From assembly GCF_938010505.1 (NCBI RefSeq), contig NZ_CALLVP010000067.1:1-32235 (forward strand): DNA of 32,235 bases, written 5' to 3'. Both the position numbers and the translations under genes were made by a program. The DNA is from an uncultured Veillonella sp. (GTDB lineage Bacteria; Bacillota; Negativicutes; Veillonellales; Veillonellaceae). Shown piece by piece: positions 6,977 through 14,645 of the stretch. Under the pieces are notes generated by a model. The model made no database searches and was not told the origin of the DNA. It saw nothing but the letters and a program-made list of their open reading frames with translations. Numbering within the stretch: the first letter of the stretch is position 1; every line of letters starts with the position of its first letter.

Positions 6977-8425
6977 ATGAGAGAAATTACTGTTTATAAT
7001 ACTATGACGCGCCAAAAAGAGGTATTCAATCCTGTAACACCAGGCGAGGCTAAGATGTATGTATGTGGTGTTACACCATATAATCATCCTCATATTGGCA
7101 ATGCACGTCCTTTCGTAACTTGGGACGTAATTCGTCGCTATATGAAACATGTAGGCTATAAAGTAACATATGTACAAAACTTTACTGATGTTGATGATAA
7201 AATCATCAACACTTCTAATGGTGAAGGTGTATCTTGGGATACCATTGCGAACCGTTATATCGATAGCTATTTTGAAGTAATGGATGCGCTTGGTGTACAA
7301 CGTGCAGACATTTATCCACGTGTATCTACGCATATTGAAGATATCATTACTATGATTAATACATTGATTGAAAAGGGCTATGCCTATGAACTCGATGGCG
7401 ATGTTTATTATAGTGTTGATAAATTTGAACATTATGGAGAGCTATCTGGTCGTACATTAGACGATATGGAAGCAGGCGCTCGTATTGAAGTAGATGGTCG
7501 TAAGAAAAATCCTATGGACTTTGCATTGTGGAAAGCAGCAAAACCTGGTGAACCATATTGGGAAAGCCCATGGGGCAATGGTCGTCCAGGATGGCATATT
7601 GAATGTTCTGCTATGAGTCAAAAATACCTGGGTACAGAATTTGACTTCCATGGTGGTGGTAGCGATTTGATCTTTCCACATCATGAAAATGAAATCGCTC
7701 AATCTGAAGGTTGCTCTGGACAACATCCAGCAGTGCGCTACTGGTTGCACAATGGCTTTATCACTATTAACTCTGAAAAAATGTCTAAATCCTTGAATAA
7801 TTTCTTCTTGGTAAAAGATATTTTAGAACAATATAGCCCTGATGCATTGCGTTACTTCTTATTGAGCACGCATTACCGTAGCCCATTAGATTTCTCTGAT
7901 GAGCGTTTAGAAGAAGCTAATAAATCTTTGGAACGATTAAGCACAGCTATTGAAAATCTTCTTTACCTTGAAAAATGTGAACCAGGCTCATGTGATGAAG
8001 CTCAACGTTTATTAGAAAAAGCAAAAGAATACGAAGAAGAATTTGAGGCTGCTATGAGCGATGACTTCAACACTGCTTTAGCAACATCTAGCATGTTTGG
8101 TCTCGCAAAGGAAATCAATATCTATTACCAAGCTGTAACAAGTAGAGAAGGCGTTGTTTGCCAAGAAGCGATTGCTGAAGTAAAACGGATTTTCAAATTT
8201 ATGACACATGTTATTGGCGTTCTTGAAAAAGCCTGGGAAGGCAATACGGGTGCTAATGCTGCTGAATACGAAGAATTAATGCAAGTTATTCTTTCTGTAC
8301 GTCAAGCTTGTCGCGACCAAAAGCAATGGGCACTAGCTGATTGTATTCGCGATCGATTAGCTGAGATTGGTATTACTATTGAGGACTCCCCTCAAGGTGC
8401 ACGGTGGAAAAAACGTGAAGTTTAA
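6977..8425 (+). CDS. cysS: Cysteinyl-tRNA synthetase
   Basis: A class I synthetase that charges tRNA-Cys. The 482-residue product has the HIGN motif at 39-42, KMSKS at 268-272, and the conserved zinc-site and CysRS segments (YVCGVTPYNHPH, GWHIECSAMS, GGGSDLIFPHHENEIAQSE). The frame is open upstream to 6851, but those bases are the T-box and terminator and encode no family sequence. ATG 6977, with GGAGG at 6961-6965, gives the usual MREITVYNT N-terminus. Expression is set by the T-box leader. The 3' end overlaps the likely mrnC start by 11 bases, so cysS, mrnC, rlmB and rae1 form one translationally packed operon. Confidence 0.97.
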   Translation: MREITVYNTMTRQKEVFNPVTPGEAKMYVCGVTPYNHPHIGNARPFVTWDVIRRYMKHVGYKVTYVQNFTDVDDKIINTSNGEGVSWDTIANRYIDSYFEVMDALGVQRADIYPRVSTHIEDIITMINTLIEKGYAYELDGDVYYSVDKFEHYGELSGRTLDDMEAGARIEVDGRKKNPMDFALWKAAKPGEPYWESPWGNGRPGWHIECSAMSQKYLGTEFDFHGGGSDLIFPHHENEIAQSEGCSGQHPAVRYWLHNGFITINSEKMSKSLNNFFLVKDILEQYSPDALRYFLLSTHYRSPLDFSDERLEEANKSLERLSTAIENLLYLEKCEPGSCDEAQRLLEKAKEYEEEFEAAMSDDFNTALATSSMFGLAKEINIYYQAVTSREGVVCQEAIAEVKRIFKFMTHVIGVLEKAWEGNTGANAAEYEELMQVILSVRQACRDQKQWALADCIRDRLAEIGITIEDSPQGARWKKREV

Positions 8426-8891
8426 ACAATTTCAATTCTTAAAAAATGAAGCGATAAAAAAACTGACGGCTCTTAAACAAGAGCCGCTTCGTTTGCGTAA
8501 TCGGACTATAGAAGAGTGCCTAAGTGCTGATGCAGTTATGCTAGCTTATATCGGCGATGCAGTATACTCCATGTATGTACGCGAACGAGTAGTGCAAATG
8601 AATATCACAAAGGTACAGGTATTGCATACAATTGTTACTGAATTTATTTGTGCTAAATCACAGGCAAAAGTATTGCTAGAAATAGAAGATGCTTTCACAG
8701 AAGAGGAACAAGCTATTGCACGCCGTGCTAGAAATAGTAATGTAAATGTGCCTAAAAGTAGTACTGTTCAAGAATATCGCAGTAGTACGGCCTTTGAAGC
8801 AGTACTAGGATTTCTTTACGAAACGCGCCAAGAGGAGCGCTTACAACATATTATGGGGCAAGCCTTTTCTATAACTCTACGAGGTATGTAG
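8415..8891 (+). CDS. mrnC: Mini-ribonuclease III
   Basis: Mini-III is an RNase III catalytic domain without a double-stranded RNA-binding domain; in Bacillus it matures 23S rRNA ends. The 158-residue product shows LAYIGDAVYSMYVRERV, with the catalytic Asp of the RNase III signature, and the second acidic segment SSTAFEAVLGFLYE near the C-terminus. I chose the GTG at 8415 because GGTGGA at 8403-8408 is well placed and an upstream in-frame ATG at 8367 would lie 59 bases inside cysS. The position directly after cysS and before rlmB is the conserved Firmicute order and supports the call. Confidence 0.92.
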   Translation: MKFKQFQFLKNEAIKKLTALKQEPLRLRNRTIEECLSADAVMLAYIGDAVYSMYVRERVVQMNITKVQVLHTIVTEFICAKSQAKVLLEIEDAFTEEEQAIARRARNSNVNVPKSSTVQEYRSSTAFEAVLGFLYETRQEERLQHIMGQAFSITLRGM

Positions 8892-8892
8892 T

Positions 8893-9624
8893 ATGGATAA
8901 TTATATTGTAGGTCGCAATGCGGTTAAAGAAGCCCTTAAAAGTGGTCGATCTATTCAACGCATTATGGTCAGTGAAGATAAGGTAAAAACAGGTCTAGCT
9001 GATATTGTAGGTCTTGCTAAATCTCAAGGAATTGAAGTTAGACCAACACCTATAAAACAAATGAATAAGTACGATTTGGAAGTACCTCATCAAGGTGTTA
9101 TAGCTCTTGTATCGGCCGTTCAATTTAAGGAATTGGGCGAGGTATTACAAGAAACGACTCATGAGGTTCCTTTGCTGATCTTAACGGATGGTGTTGAAGA
9201 TCCACATAATATGGGGGCCATCATTCGTACAGCTGAATGTGTGGGAGCGACGGCTGTACTCATTCCTAAACGACATAATGCGCCTATTAATGCTACTGTT
9301 GCGAAGACATCTGCTGGAGCTATTGAACAGATTCCACTTGTACAAGTTGGCAATGTAGCACAAACCATAAAACAACTTCAAAAACAAGGGTTTTGGGTGA
9401 TGGGAGCCCACATGGAAGGTGACCGCACTTTGTACGAGGCTGACATGACAATTCCAACCGTTATCGTCATTGGTAATGAAGGTAAGGGGATTAGTCGCGT
9501 TGTAAAAGAAGCTTGTGATTTTCTTGTAACAATTCCTATGTATGGAAATTTGAATTCTTTGAATGCATCTGTTGCAGCTGCAGTTCTTATGTATGAGGCG
9601 GTACGTCAACGCCAAGCGAAATAA
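8893..9624 (+). CDS. rlmB: 23S rRNA 2'-O-methyltransferase, RlmB/TrmH (SpoU) family
   Basis: A 243-residue SpoU-family methyltransferase that methylates a ribose in RNA with S-adenosylmethionine. The small N-terminal substrate-binding domain (about 1-75) is followed by the knotted SPOUT domain with its three motifs: NMGAIIRTAECVGATAVLIP, VIGNEGKGISR and IPMYGNLNSLNASVAAAVLMYEA. The length and N-terminus (YIVGRNAVKEAL) fit RlmB, which modifies G2251 of 23S rRNA in E. coli, but family members target different rRNA sites and exact site is inferred. It starts one base after mrnC stops and is followed two bases later by rae1. Confidence 0.92.
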   Translation: MDNYIVGRNAVKEALKSGRSIQRIMVSEDKVKTGLADIVGLAKSQGIEVRPTPIKQMNKYDLEVPHQGVIALVSAVQFKELGEVLQETTHEVPLLILTDGVEDPHNMGAIIRTAECVGATAVLIPKRHNAPINATVAKTSAGAIEQIPLVQVGNVAQTIKQLQKQGFWVMGAHMEGDRTLYEADMTIPTVIVIGNEGKGISRVVKEACDFLVTIPMYGNLNSLNASVAAAVLMYEAVRQRQAK

Positions 9625-9626
9625 CT

Positions 9627-10100
9627 ATGCTGAAAGATATCTTAATTGTAGACGGATACAATGTAATTTTTGCATGGACTCATTTGAAAAAACTGGCTCA
9701 CGAGTCCTTAGAACATGCGAGAATGGAACTTCGAGATAGATTGTTAAATTATGGTAAATTCAAGGGCTATGAAGTAATCCTTGTGTTTGACGGTAAATAT
9801 ACAAAATCCGGAGGCTCTATTGAATCCATTACAAGTGGATTCATTGAAGTGTATACTGACGATGGAGAAACGGCGGATTCATTTATTGAACGAGAGGTGT
9901 TTTTACGTAAAGGCAAATATACTAATGTATATGTTGTAACCTCTGATAGAGCAGAACAAAATCAGATTTTAGGCTCTGGGGGATTACGTATTCCTGCTCG
10001 TGAGTTACAAAATATGATTCGCATAGCTAAGGAAGAGGAGCGATTACAATACGCTCATGAACATAGACGAGATCAATTTACATTGCGTCGTGGTCATTGA
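9627..10100 (+). CDS. rae1: NYN-domain endoribonuclease, Rae1/YacP family
   Basis: A 157-residue protein with the NYN/PIN-like fold: ILIVDGYNVIFAW at the N-terminus, VFDGKY in the middle, DDGETADSFIERE and VVTSDRAEQ, which supply the acidic metal-site residues. In Bacillus the homologue YacP (Rae1) enters the ribosomal A site and cleaves certain mRNAs during translation. The conserved place between rlmB and sigH supports the assignment. No strong ribosome binding site precedes ATG 9627; translation is probably coupled to rlmB, which ends two bases earlier. Confidence 0.88.
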   Translation: MLKDILIVDGYNVIFAWTHLKKLAHESLEHARMELRDRLLNYGKFKGYEVILVFDGKYTKSGGSIESITSGFIEVYTDDGETADSFIEREVFLRKGKYTNVYVVTSDRAEQNQILGSGGLRIPARELQNMIRIAKEEERLQYAHEHRRDQFTLRRGH

Positions 10101-10103
10101 TAG

Positions 10104-10132
10104 TTGAAAATCATATATAGTTCCAGTATAAT
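10104..10132 (+). promoter_or_regulatory. Promoter of sigH-secG
   Basis: TTGAAA (10104-10109), a 17-base spacer and a perfect TATAAT (10127-10132), about 40 bases before the sigH start. No terminator separates rae1 from sigH, so sigH can be reached both by cysS-operon read-through and from this promoter. Confidence 0.8.
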
Positions 10133-10173
10133 AAATATATTGGTTTTTCTCATTCAATTGTAAGGAGGAGCTT

Positions 10174-10848
10174 ATGAAAATGATTCATACACGCAAGTCC
10201 GATTACAATTTCAAGGAAATGACCGATGAGCAAGTTGTGGTCATAGCTCAAGAAGAGCAAAATGAGTTTGCAATCGATTATATTGTTAATAAATATAAGA
10301 ACTTTGTTCGAGCTAAGGCTCGCTCCTATTTCTTGGTAGGTGCCGATAGAGAGGACATCATCCAAGAAGGTATGATTGGACTCTATAAGGCGACGCGTGA
10401 TTTTAAACACGATAAGTTAGCGTCCTTTAGAGCCTTTGCGGAACTTTGTATAACTAGACAAATTATTACAGCCATTAAATCGGCTACAAGACAAAAACAC
10501 GCGCCTTTGAACTCCTATATATCCTTAAACAAACCGGTATATACTGAGGACTCTGAGCGTACATTGATCGAAATGCTATCTTCAACAAAGGTTACAAATC
10601 CTGAAGACCTTATCATCAGTCAAGAGGAACTAGATGATATTGAGCGTAATATTGGTCATATTTTAAGTGATCTCGAGTGGGAAGTTTTGGAAGGATATCT
10701 AGATGGACGTTCTTATCAAGAAATGGCTGAGGTCACAGATCGCAGTGTTAAATCTATTGATAATGCGCTGCAAAGGGTAAAACGTAAATTAGAGAAATAT
10801 TTAGAACATCGTGTATTGGGTTCGCAACGAGCCTCACAGGAAGGATGA
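10174..10848 (+). CDS. sigH: RNA polymerase sigma factor SigH family
   Basis: A 224-residue sigma-70-type factor. Region 2 lies at about 35-110 (FAIDYIVNKYKNFVRAKA, DREDIIQEGMIGLYKATRDF, RAFAELCITRQIITAIKSATRQKH) and region 4 at about 160-212 (LSDLEWEVLEGYLDGRSYQEMAEVTDRSVKSIDNALQRVKRKL). Both sequence and place after rae1 match SigH of Firmicutes, which directs transition-state, early sporulation and competence genes in Bacillus. A very strong GGAGGAG at about 10162-10168 supports ATG 10174. If the host is Veillonella, which does not sporulate, the target set must differ; competence is one possibility, as inference. The 3' end touches the secG start region. Confidence 0.93.
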   Translation: MKMIHTRKSDYNFKEMTDEQVVVIAQEEQNEFAIDYIVNKYKNFVRAKARSYFLVGADREDIIQEGMIGLYKATRDFKHDKLASFRAFAELCITRQIITAIKSATRQKHAPLNSYISLNKPVYTEDSERTLIEMLSSTKVTNPEDLIISQEELDDIERNIGHILSDLEWEVLEGYLDGRSYQEMAEVTDRSVKSIDNALQRVKRKLEKYLEHRVLGSQRASQEG

Positions 10849-10853
10849 CAGTC

Positions 10854-11090
10854 GTGACAAATTTTTTAATGATCCTAGAAGTAATCGTATCAATTTTATT
10901 AATCGTAGTTGTAGTTGCACAAAATAGTAAAAGCTCTGGTATGGGTGGCGCAGTTTCTGGTGCGGCAGACTCTTCTTTTGGTGGTAAGGCCCGTGGTTTA
11001 GACGGTTTCTTGTCCAGATGTACGATTATATTGGGGATTATCTTTGCTGTGTTGAGTTTAGTTTTAGGGGCAATGATTAATCAATTCTAA
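10854..11090 (+). CDS. secG: Preprotein translocase subunit SecG
   Basis: A 78-residue inner-membrane protein with two hydrophobic helices (about 2-23 and 52-75) around the conserved loop AQNSKSSGMGGAVSG...SFGGKARGLD. SecG assists SecYE in protein export. GTG 10854 is preferred because AGGAAGG at 10838-10844 is 9 bases away, whereas the in-frame ATG at 10845 directly abuts that site. Either way the gene begins at the sigH stop, so the two are coupled. In Bacillus, secG heads the secG-yvaK-rnr-smpB cluster, and here too rnr and smpB follow. Confidence 0.93.
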   Translation: MTNFLMILEVIVSILLIVVVVAQNSKSSGMGGAVSGAADSSFGGKARGLDGFLSRCTIILGIIFAVLSLVLGAMINQF

Positions 11091-11095
11091 TGATG

Positions 11096-11127
11096 AAAGC
11101 CTGCATTGCAGGCTTTTTATTTTTTCA
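11096..11127 (+). terminator. Terminator-like hairpin between secG and rnr
   Basis: AAAGCCTGC (11096-11104) pairs with GCAGGCTTT (11108-11116) around an ATT loop, followed by TTATTTTTT. It lies 7 to 10 bases before the rnr ribosome binding site, so there is no space for a promoter of rnr downstream of it. Confidence 0.85.
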
Positions 11128-11148
11128 TCCTAATAAGGGGGTGCAGAC

Positions 11149-13512
11149 TTGAAGAAGAAGTTATTGGACTTTTATAAATCTATACAACCACATGCATACC
11201 ATATTGAGGATGCAGCAATGGATAATCGTATTCAAGGCGGTAAAGATCTTGAAATGTTTATTCGATCTGCGAAAATGCTTGCCCGTGAAGGCGTATTAAC
11301 TTCGACTCGTCCAGATGTTTATCAGTATGCAGATCAACAGCATGAAGAATATGAAGGTATCTATAAAGGTTATCGTAAGTCATATGGTTTTGTTATCATG
11401 CTAGATGATGAAGATATTTATGTAGCCGAACAAAATAAAGGTACAGCCATGCATAATGATAAGGTACGTGTTCGCGTTGTACCATCAGATTATACTAAGC
11501 ATAAACGTGAAGGTATCATCGTTGATGTTATTGAGCGTGCCAACGAAACTATTGTTGGTACTTACGATAGACAACAACATTTTGGCTTTGTTGTACCTGA
11601 TGATGAACGCATTGGTACTGATGTTTTTGTGGACTTAAAAAATACTTTAGATGCTCGTAGTGGAGCTAAAGTTTTAGTAAAAATTACAAAATGGCCTGAA
11701 GGCGACAAAAAGCCTGAAGGGATTATTACAGAAATTCTAGGTTATAAGGGGGATGTAGGCCTAGACATTAACTGTATTATGGCTAACCATAAGATTCCTT
11801 TTGCCTTCCCTGAAGAGGTTATTAAGGCTAGTAAGAAGATAGATACTGTTATCCATGAGGATCCAAAACGTTGGGACCTTAGAGACTTACAAATGGTAAC
11901 TATCGACGGAGAAGATGCAAAAGATCTTGATGACGCTGTAAGTGGTCGCAAATTACCAAATGGTAATTACGAACTAGGTGTACATATTGCGGACGTTAGT
12001 CATTACGTCACTTCTGGTCAGCCTATTGATAATGAAGCGTATAAGCGTGGTACTTCTGTTTATTTGGTGGACCGAGTGGTACCAATGTTACCAGAGGTAT
12101 TATCGAATGGCATTTGTAGCTTAAATGCACATGAGGACCGCTATGCTATGACGTGCATGATGGAGATTGATGATTCGGGTACAGTTGTTAATTATCGTAT
12201 TCGTCCGTCTATTATCCACGTAGGACGTCGTTGCAGCTATAAGGAAGTTTATAAAGCGCTTGAAGAAAATATTATTCCTGACGATTTAGTAGATTTTATA
12301 CCTATGCTTCGCGATTTAGCAGAGATTTCAAAGATTTTGAATCGGATGCGTCGTCGTAGAGGGGCATTAGACTTTGATTTTCCTGAGTATAAGGTATTAC
12401 TTGATCTCGACGGTACACCGTTGCGTATTGTAAAACGCGACCGAACTATGGCAGAGCGACTTATCGAAGAATGTATGCTCATTGCCAATGAAACGGTAGC
12501 AACACATTTGAAAGATACTGAACGTACATCGGTATATCGTATTCATGAAAATCCAAGTGAAGAGAAATTAGATTTATTCCAAAAGGTATTAAATTATTTA
12601 GGTCAAAATCTTGTCCTCAGTGCTGATGGCGTAACGCCACGAGATTTCCAAAAAATCCTTGATGTGGTGAAGGGACAGGATATAGAGCAAGTGGCTCAAA
12701 TTATGACCTTACGCTCCATGCAGCAAGCAAAATATAGCATAGAAAATGTTGGCCATTTTGGTTTAGCGTCTACATGCTATACGCATTTCACATCTCCCAT
12801 TAGACGCTATCCGGACTTGATGGTGCATCGTCTTTTAAAAGCGGATATGCATTGGAAAGGTGGATACTCTAAACGAGATGTAGATGAAGCCTTCTTGGCA
12901 GGTGCAGTGGAACATTCCTCCATACAAGAACAAGTAGCAACTGAAGCGGAACGTGAAACTACAGATCTTAAGAAGACTCAATACATGGTTCCTTTTGTAG
13001 GCGAAGTTTTTGAAGGTACTATTGCGAGCATAACATCCTTTGGAATGTTTGTAGAATTAGAGAATGGTATCGATGGTCTCGTGCATATTAGCATGATGAA
13101 CGATGATTACTATTTCTTTGACGAAGAGCACTTTGTCCTCGTTGGTAAGCGTACAGGTAAAACATATCACTTAGGTGAAAAGGTTATTGTTACACTTGTA
13201 AAAGCCGATGTAGAAAAAAAACAAATCGATTTTGTCCTTGGTGAAGTAGATAACCTGATGGCTATCCAAGAACAATTGAACAGTGGTTCCGATTATGCTA
13301 ATAGTCGTGATGGTTTTGGCAGTTCTAAGGATCGTAAATCATCCCGAAAAAGCGGTAGAAAATCGTCTAGACGAGATGATTCAAAAACTGGACGTTCTAG
13401 ATATGATGCTTTCAGCAAAAAATCTAAAAAAGGCAAATCGAGTCGCAAGAAGTCGAATAAAGCTACAAAACGTAGTCAATCCAAAAAATCTAAAAGTAAA
13501 CGTAAACGATAG
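11149..13512 (+). CDS. rnr: Ribonuclease R
   Basis: A 787-residue 3'-to-5' exoribonuclease of the RNB family that degrades structured RNA and helps clear mRNA after trans-translation. Cold-shock-like domains occupy about 60-230. The RNB domain has the four catalytic acids in the IDGEDAKDLDDAV segment (D253, D259, D261, D262). An S1 domain lies at about 617-697, and the last ~63 residues (725-787) are a Lys/Ser/Arg-rich tail. The start is a TTG at 11149 with GGGGG at 11137-11141; it yields the expected MKKKLLDFY N-terminus. The gene lies between a secG hairpin and smpB, which it overlaps only at the level of the ribosome binding site. How it is transcribed past the hairpin is unclear. Confidence 0.96.
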   Translation: MKKKLLDFYKSIQPHAYHIEDAAMDNRIQGGKDLEMFIRSAKMLAREGVLTSTRPDVYQYADQQHEEYEGIYKGYRKSYGFVIMLDDEDIYVAEQNKGTAMHNDKVRVRVVPSDYTKHKREGIIVDVIERANETIVGTYDRQQHFGFVVPDDERIGTDVFVDLKNTLDARSGAKVLVKITKWPEGDKKPEGIITEILGYKGDVGLDINCIMANHKIPFAFPEEVIKASKKIDTVIHEDPKRWDLRDLQMVTIDGEDAKDLDDAVSGRKLPNGNYELGVHIADVSHYVTSGQPIDNEAYKRGTSVYLVDRVVPMLPEVLSNGICSLNAHEDRYAMTCMMEIDDSGTVVNYRIRPSIIHVGRRCSYKEVYKALEENIIPDDLVDFIPMLRDLAEISKILNRMRRRRGALDFDFPEYKVLLDLDGTPLRIVKRDRTMAERLIEECMLIANETVATHLKDTERTSVYRIHENPSEEKLDLFQKVLNYLGQNLVLSADGVTPRDFQKILDVVKGQDIEQVAQIMTLRSMQQAKYSIENVGHFGLASTCYTHFTSPIRRYPDLMVHRLLKADMHWKGGYSKRDVDEAFLAGAVEHSSIQEQVATEAERETTDLKKTQYMVPFVGEVFEGTIASITSFGMFVELENGIDGLVHISMMNDDYYFFDEEHFVLVGKRTGKTYHLGEKVIVTLVKADVEKKQIDFVLGEVDNLMAIQEQLNSGSDYANSRDGFGSSKDRKSSRKSGRKSSRRDDSKTGRSRYDAFSKKSKKGKSSRKKSNKATKRSQSKKSKSKRKR

Positions 13513-13520
13513 AGGGAAAT

Positions 13521-13991
13521 ATGGCAAAGAAAACTAGCCCATCGCTTATTGCTGATAATCGTAAGGCGCGTCATGATTTTCATATTCATGAAACCTATGA
13601 AGCTGGCATTGCTTTAACAGGGACAGAAATAAAATCTATCCGCCAAGGTAAGCTTAATCTTAAAGATAGCTTTTGTCGTATAGATAAAGGGGAAATCTTG
13701 TTGTATGGCGTTCATATTAGCCCATATGAACAAGGAAATCGCTTTAACCATGAACCAGAACGGACACGTAAGTTATTGATGCATAAATCTGAAATCAATA
13801 AGTTACTTGCCCAAGTTAAGGAGAAGGGGTTTTCTTTAGTACCACTTAACTTTCATTTCAGTCACGGTTATGTCAAGGTTACTGTAGGTCTAGTAACTGG
13901 TAAGAAATTATATGATAAGCGCCAAGATATGGCAGAACGTGATGCTAAGCGCGATATTGCTAAGCGAATTAAAGAACAGCAAAAATATTAA
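13521..13991 (+). CDS. smpB: SsrA-binding protein SmpB
   Basis: SmpB binds tmRNA and delivers it to stalled ribosomes. The 156-residue product shows the family core: NRKARHDFHIHETYEAGIAL, LTGTEIKSIRQGKLNLKDSF, HISPYEQGNRFNHEPERTRKLL, and the basic tail DKRQDMAERDAKRDIAKRIKEQQKY. GAGGG just 5 bases before ATG 13521 overlaps the rnr stop codon, so smpB is translated with rnr. The RNA partner ssrA is 2.6 kb downstream, beyond the biotin operon. Confidence 0.97.
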   Translation: MAKKTSPSLIADNRKARHDFHIHETYEAGIALTGTEIKSIRQGKLNLKDSFCRIDKGEILLYGVHISPYEQGNRFNHEPERTRKLLMHKSEINKLLAQVKEKGFSLVPLNFHFSHGYVKVTVGLVTGKKLYDKRQDMAERDAKRDIAKRIKEQQKY

Positions 13992-13999
13992 GAATCAAA

Positions 14000-14034
14000 A
14001 GGAATCAAGTCTATAAGGCTTGATTCTTTTTTCT
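14000..14034 (+). terminator. Terminator after smpB
   Basis: GAATCAAG (14002-14009) pairs with CTTGATTC (14019-14026), extended inward by three pairs, followed by TTTTTTCTTTT. It isolates rnr-smpB from the biotin operon. Confidence 0.88.
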
Positions 14035-14035
14035 T

Positions 14036-14067
14036 TTGTTAACTAAAGATATATTTTTAGTTGATAA
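14036..14067 (+). promoter_or_regulatory. Candidate BirA operator 1
   Basis: TTGTTAAC, 16 bases, GTTGATAA: an inverted repeat with 6 of 8 matching arm positions. The left arm equals the usual Firmicute BirA half-site. It covers the -35 of the biotin-operon promoter. Confidence 0.5.
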
Positions 14068-14089
14068 AAATACAATGAGAATTTATAAT
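14061..14089 (+). promoter_or_regulatory. Promoter of the S component-bioW-bioF operon
   Basis: TTGATA (14061-14066), a 17-base spacer and a perfect TATAAT (14084-14089). The predicted start near 14096 leaves a leader of about 48 bases. Two BirA-like inverted repeats flank it. Confidence 0.8.
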
Positions 14090-14120
14090 GTAAACAATAA
14101 GAAATGTCTGTAGTTAACAT
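14088..14120 (+). promoter_or_regulatory. Candidate BirA operator 2
   Basis: ATGTAAAC (14088-14095), 17 bases, GTTAACAT (14113-14120): arms match at 7 of 8 positions. It begins in the -10 and spans the predicted transcription start, an ideal place for a repressor. The arms resemble the TGTAAAC/TGTTAAC half-sites known for the biotin repressor BirA. Confidence 0.6.
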
Positions 14121-14143
14121 TTTCTAAGTAGAGGAGATACATT

Positions 14144-14644
14144 ATGAATCAGAATATTCGGTACATTACAGAAATAGCTATCTTAACGGCTATGATTACA
14201 GTATTAGGGGCAATCAAAATACCTAATATTATTCCTGGTATAGAGTTTCAACTGTCTGCGCCGTTAGCGGTAGCGATATGTGCCGTATTCGGATTTAAAA
14301 AGTATATTATAAGTGGTTGTTTATCTAGTCTAATAGGCTTAGCATTAGGTACACAATCGATTTTGAATGTTATGATTGCCATGCAATTCCGCCTTATCGT
14401 AGGACTTATTCTCTGGATGTGTCAAAACCATATGGTTGGTATCATGATTTCTGGGCCAATTGCATCTGCTTTGGCGCGACTATCCTTGTCCTTATATATT
14501 GGAAAGGCTGCATTGCCGATGATTGCACTAGCTGTTCCTGGAATGATCTTTACGGTAATTATGGCACCAGTATTTGTGAAAGTATTCCATAAAATTCACA
14601 ACCAAGTACCTCAAAGTAATGTAGTTAAAGGTAAGGTATCATAA
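14144..14644 (+). CDS. Putative ECF-type transporter S component in biotin operon
   Basis: A 166-residue, strongly hydrophobic protein with about five or six membrane segments (starting ITEIAILTAMITVLGAI, then LSAPLAVAICAVFGFKKYIISGCLSSLIGLALG). Size, small helices and the MTVLGAI-like N-terminal stretch fit the substrate-binding S component of energy-coupling-factor vitamin importers. It does not show the BioY hallmarks I would expect (an ITLQ-type segment and a GPTGGY-type loop), so the biotin importer itself is not a safe call. As first gene of a BirA-like-controlled operon with bioW, a substrate such as pimelate or biotin is inferred. No ATPase or T component lies nearby; it would share one encoded elsewhere. 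GAGGAG at 14131-14136 supports ATG 14144. Confidence 0.6.
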   Translation: MNQNIRYITEIAILTAMITVLGAIKIPNIIPGIEFQLSAPLAVAICAVFGFKKYIISGCLSSLIGLALGTQSILNVMIAMQFRLIVGLILWMCQNHMVGIMISGPIASALARLSLSLYIGKAALPMIALAVPGMIFTVIMAPVFVKVFHKIHNQVPQSNVVKGKVS

Positions 14645-14645
14645 T

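Noticed and set aside
6893..7432. A 179-codon open frame on the - strand within cysS
   Set aside because: It is antisense to a well-conserved gene, with His/Ile/Tyr-rich sequence typical of a shadow frame.
9181..9615. A 144-codon - strand frame opposite rlmB
   Set aside because: Antisense to SPOUT motifs; no domain or ribosome binding site seen.
14144..14644. Calling the S component BioY outright
   Set aside because: The expected BioY segments are not visible, so only the broader ECF S-component call is supported.
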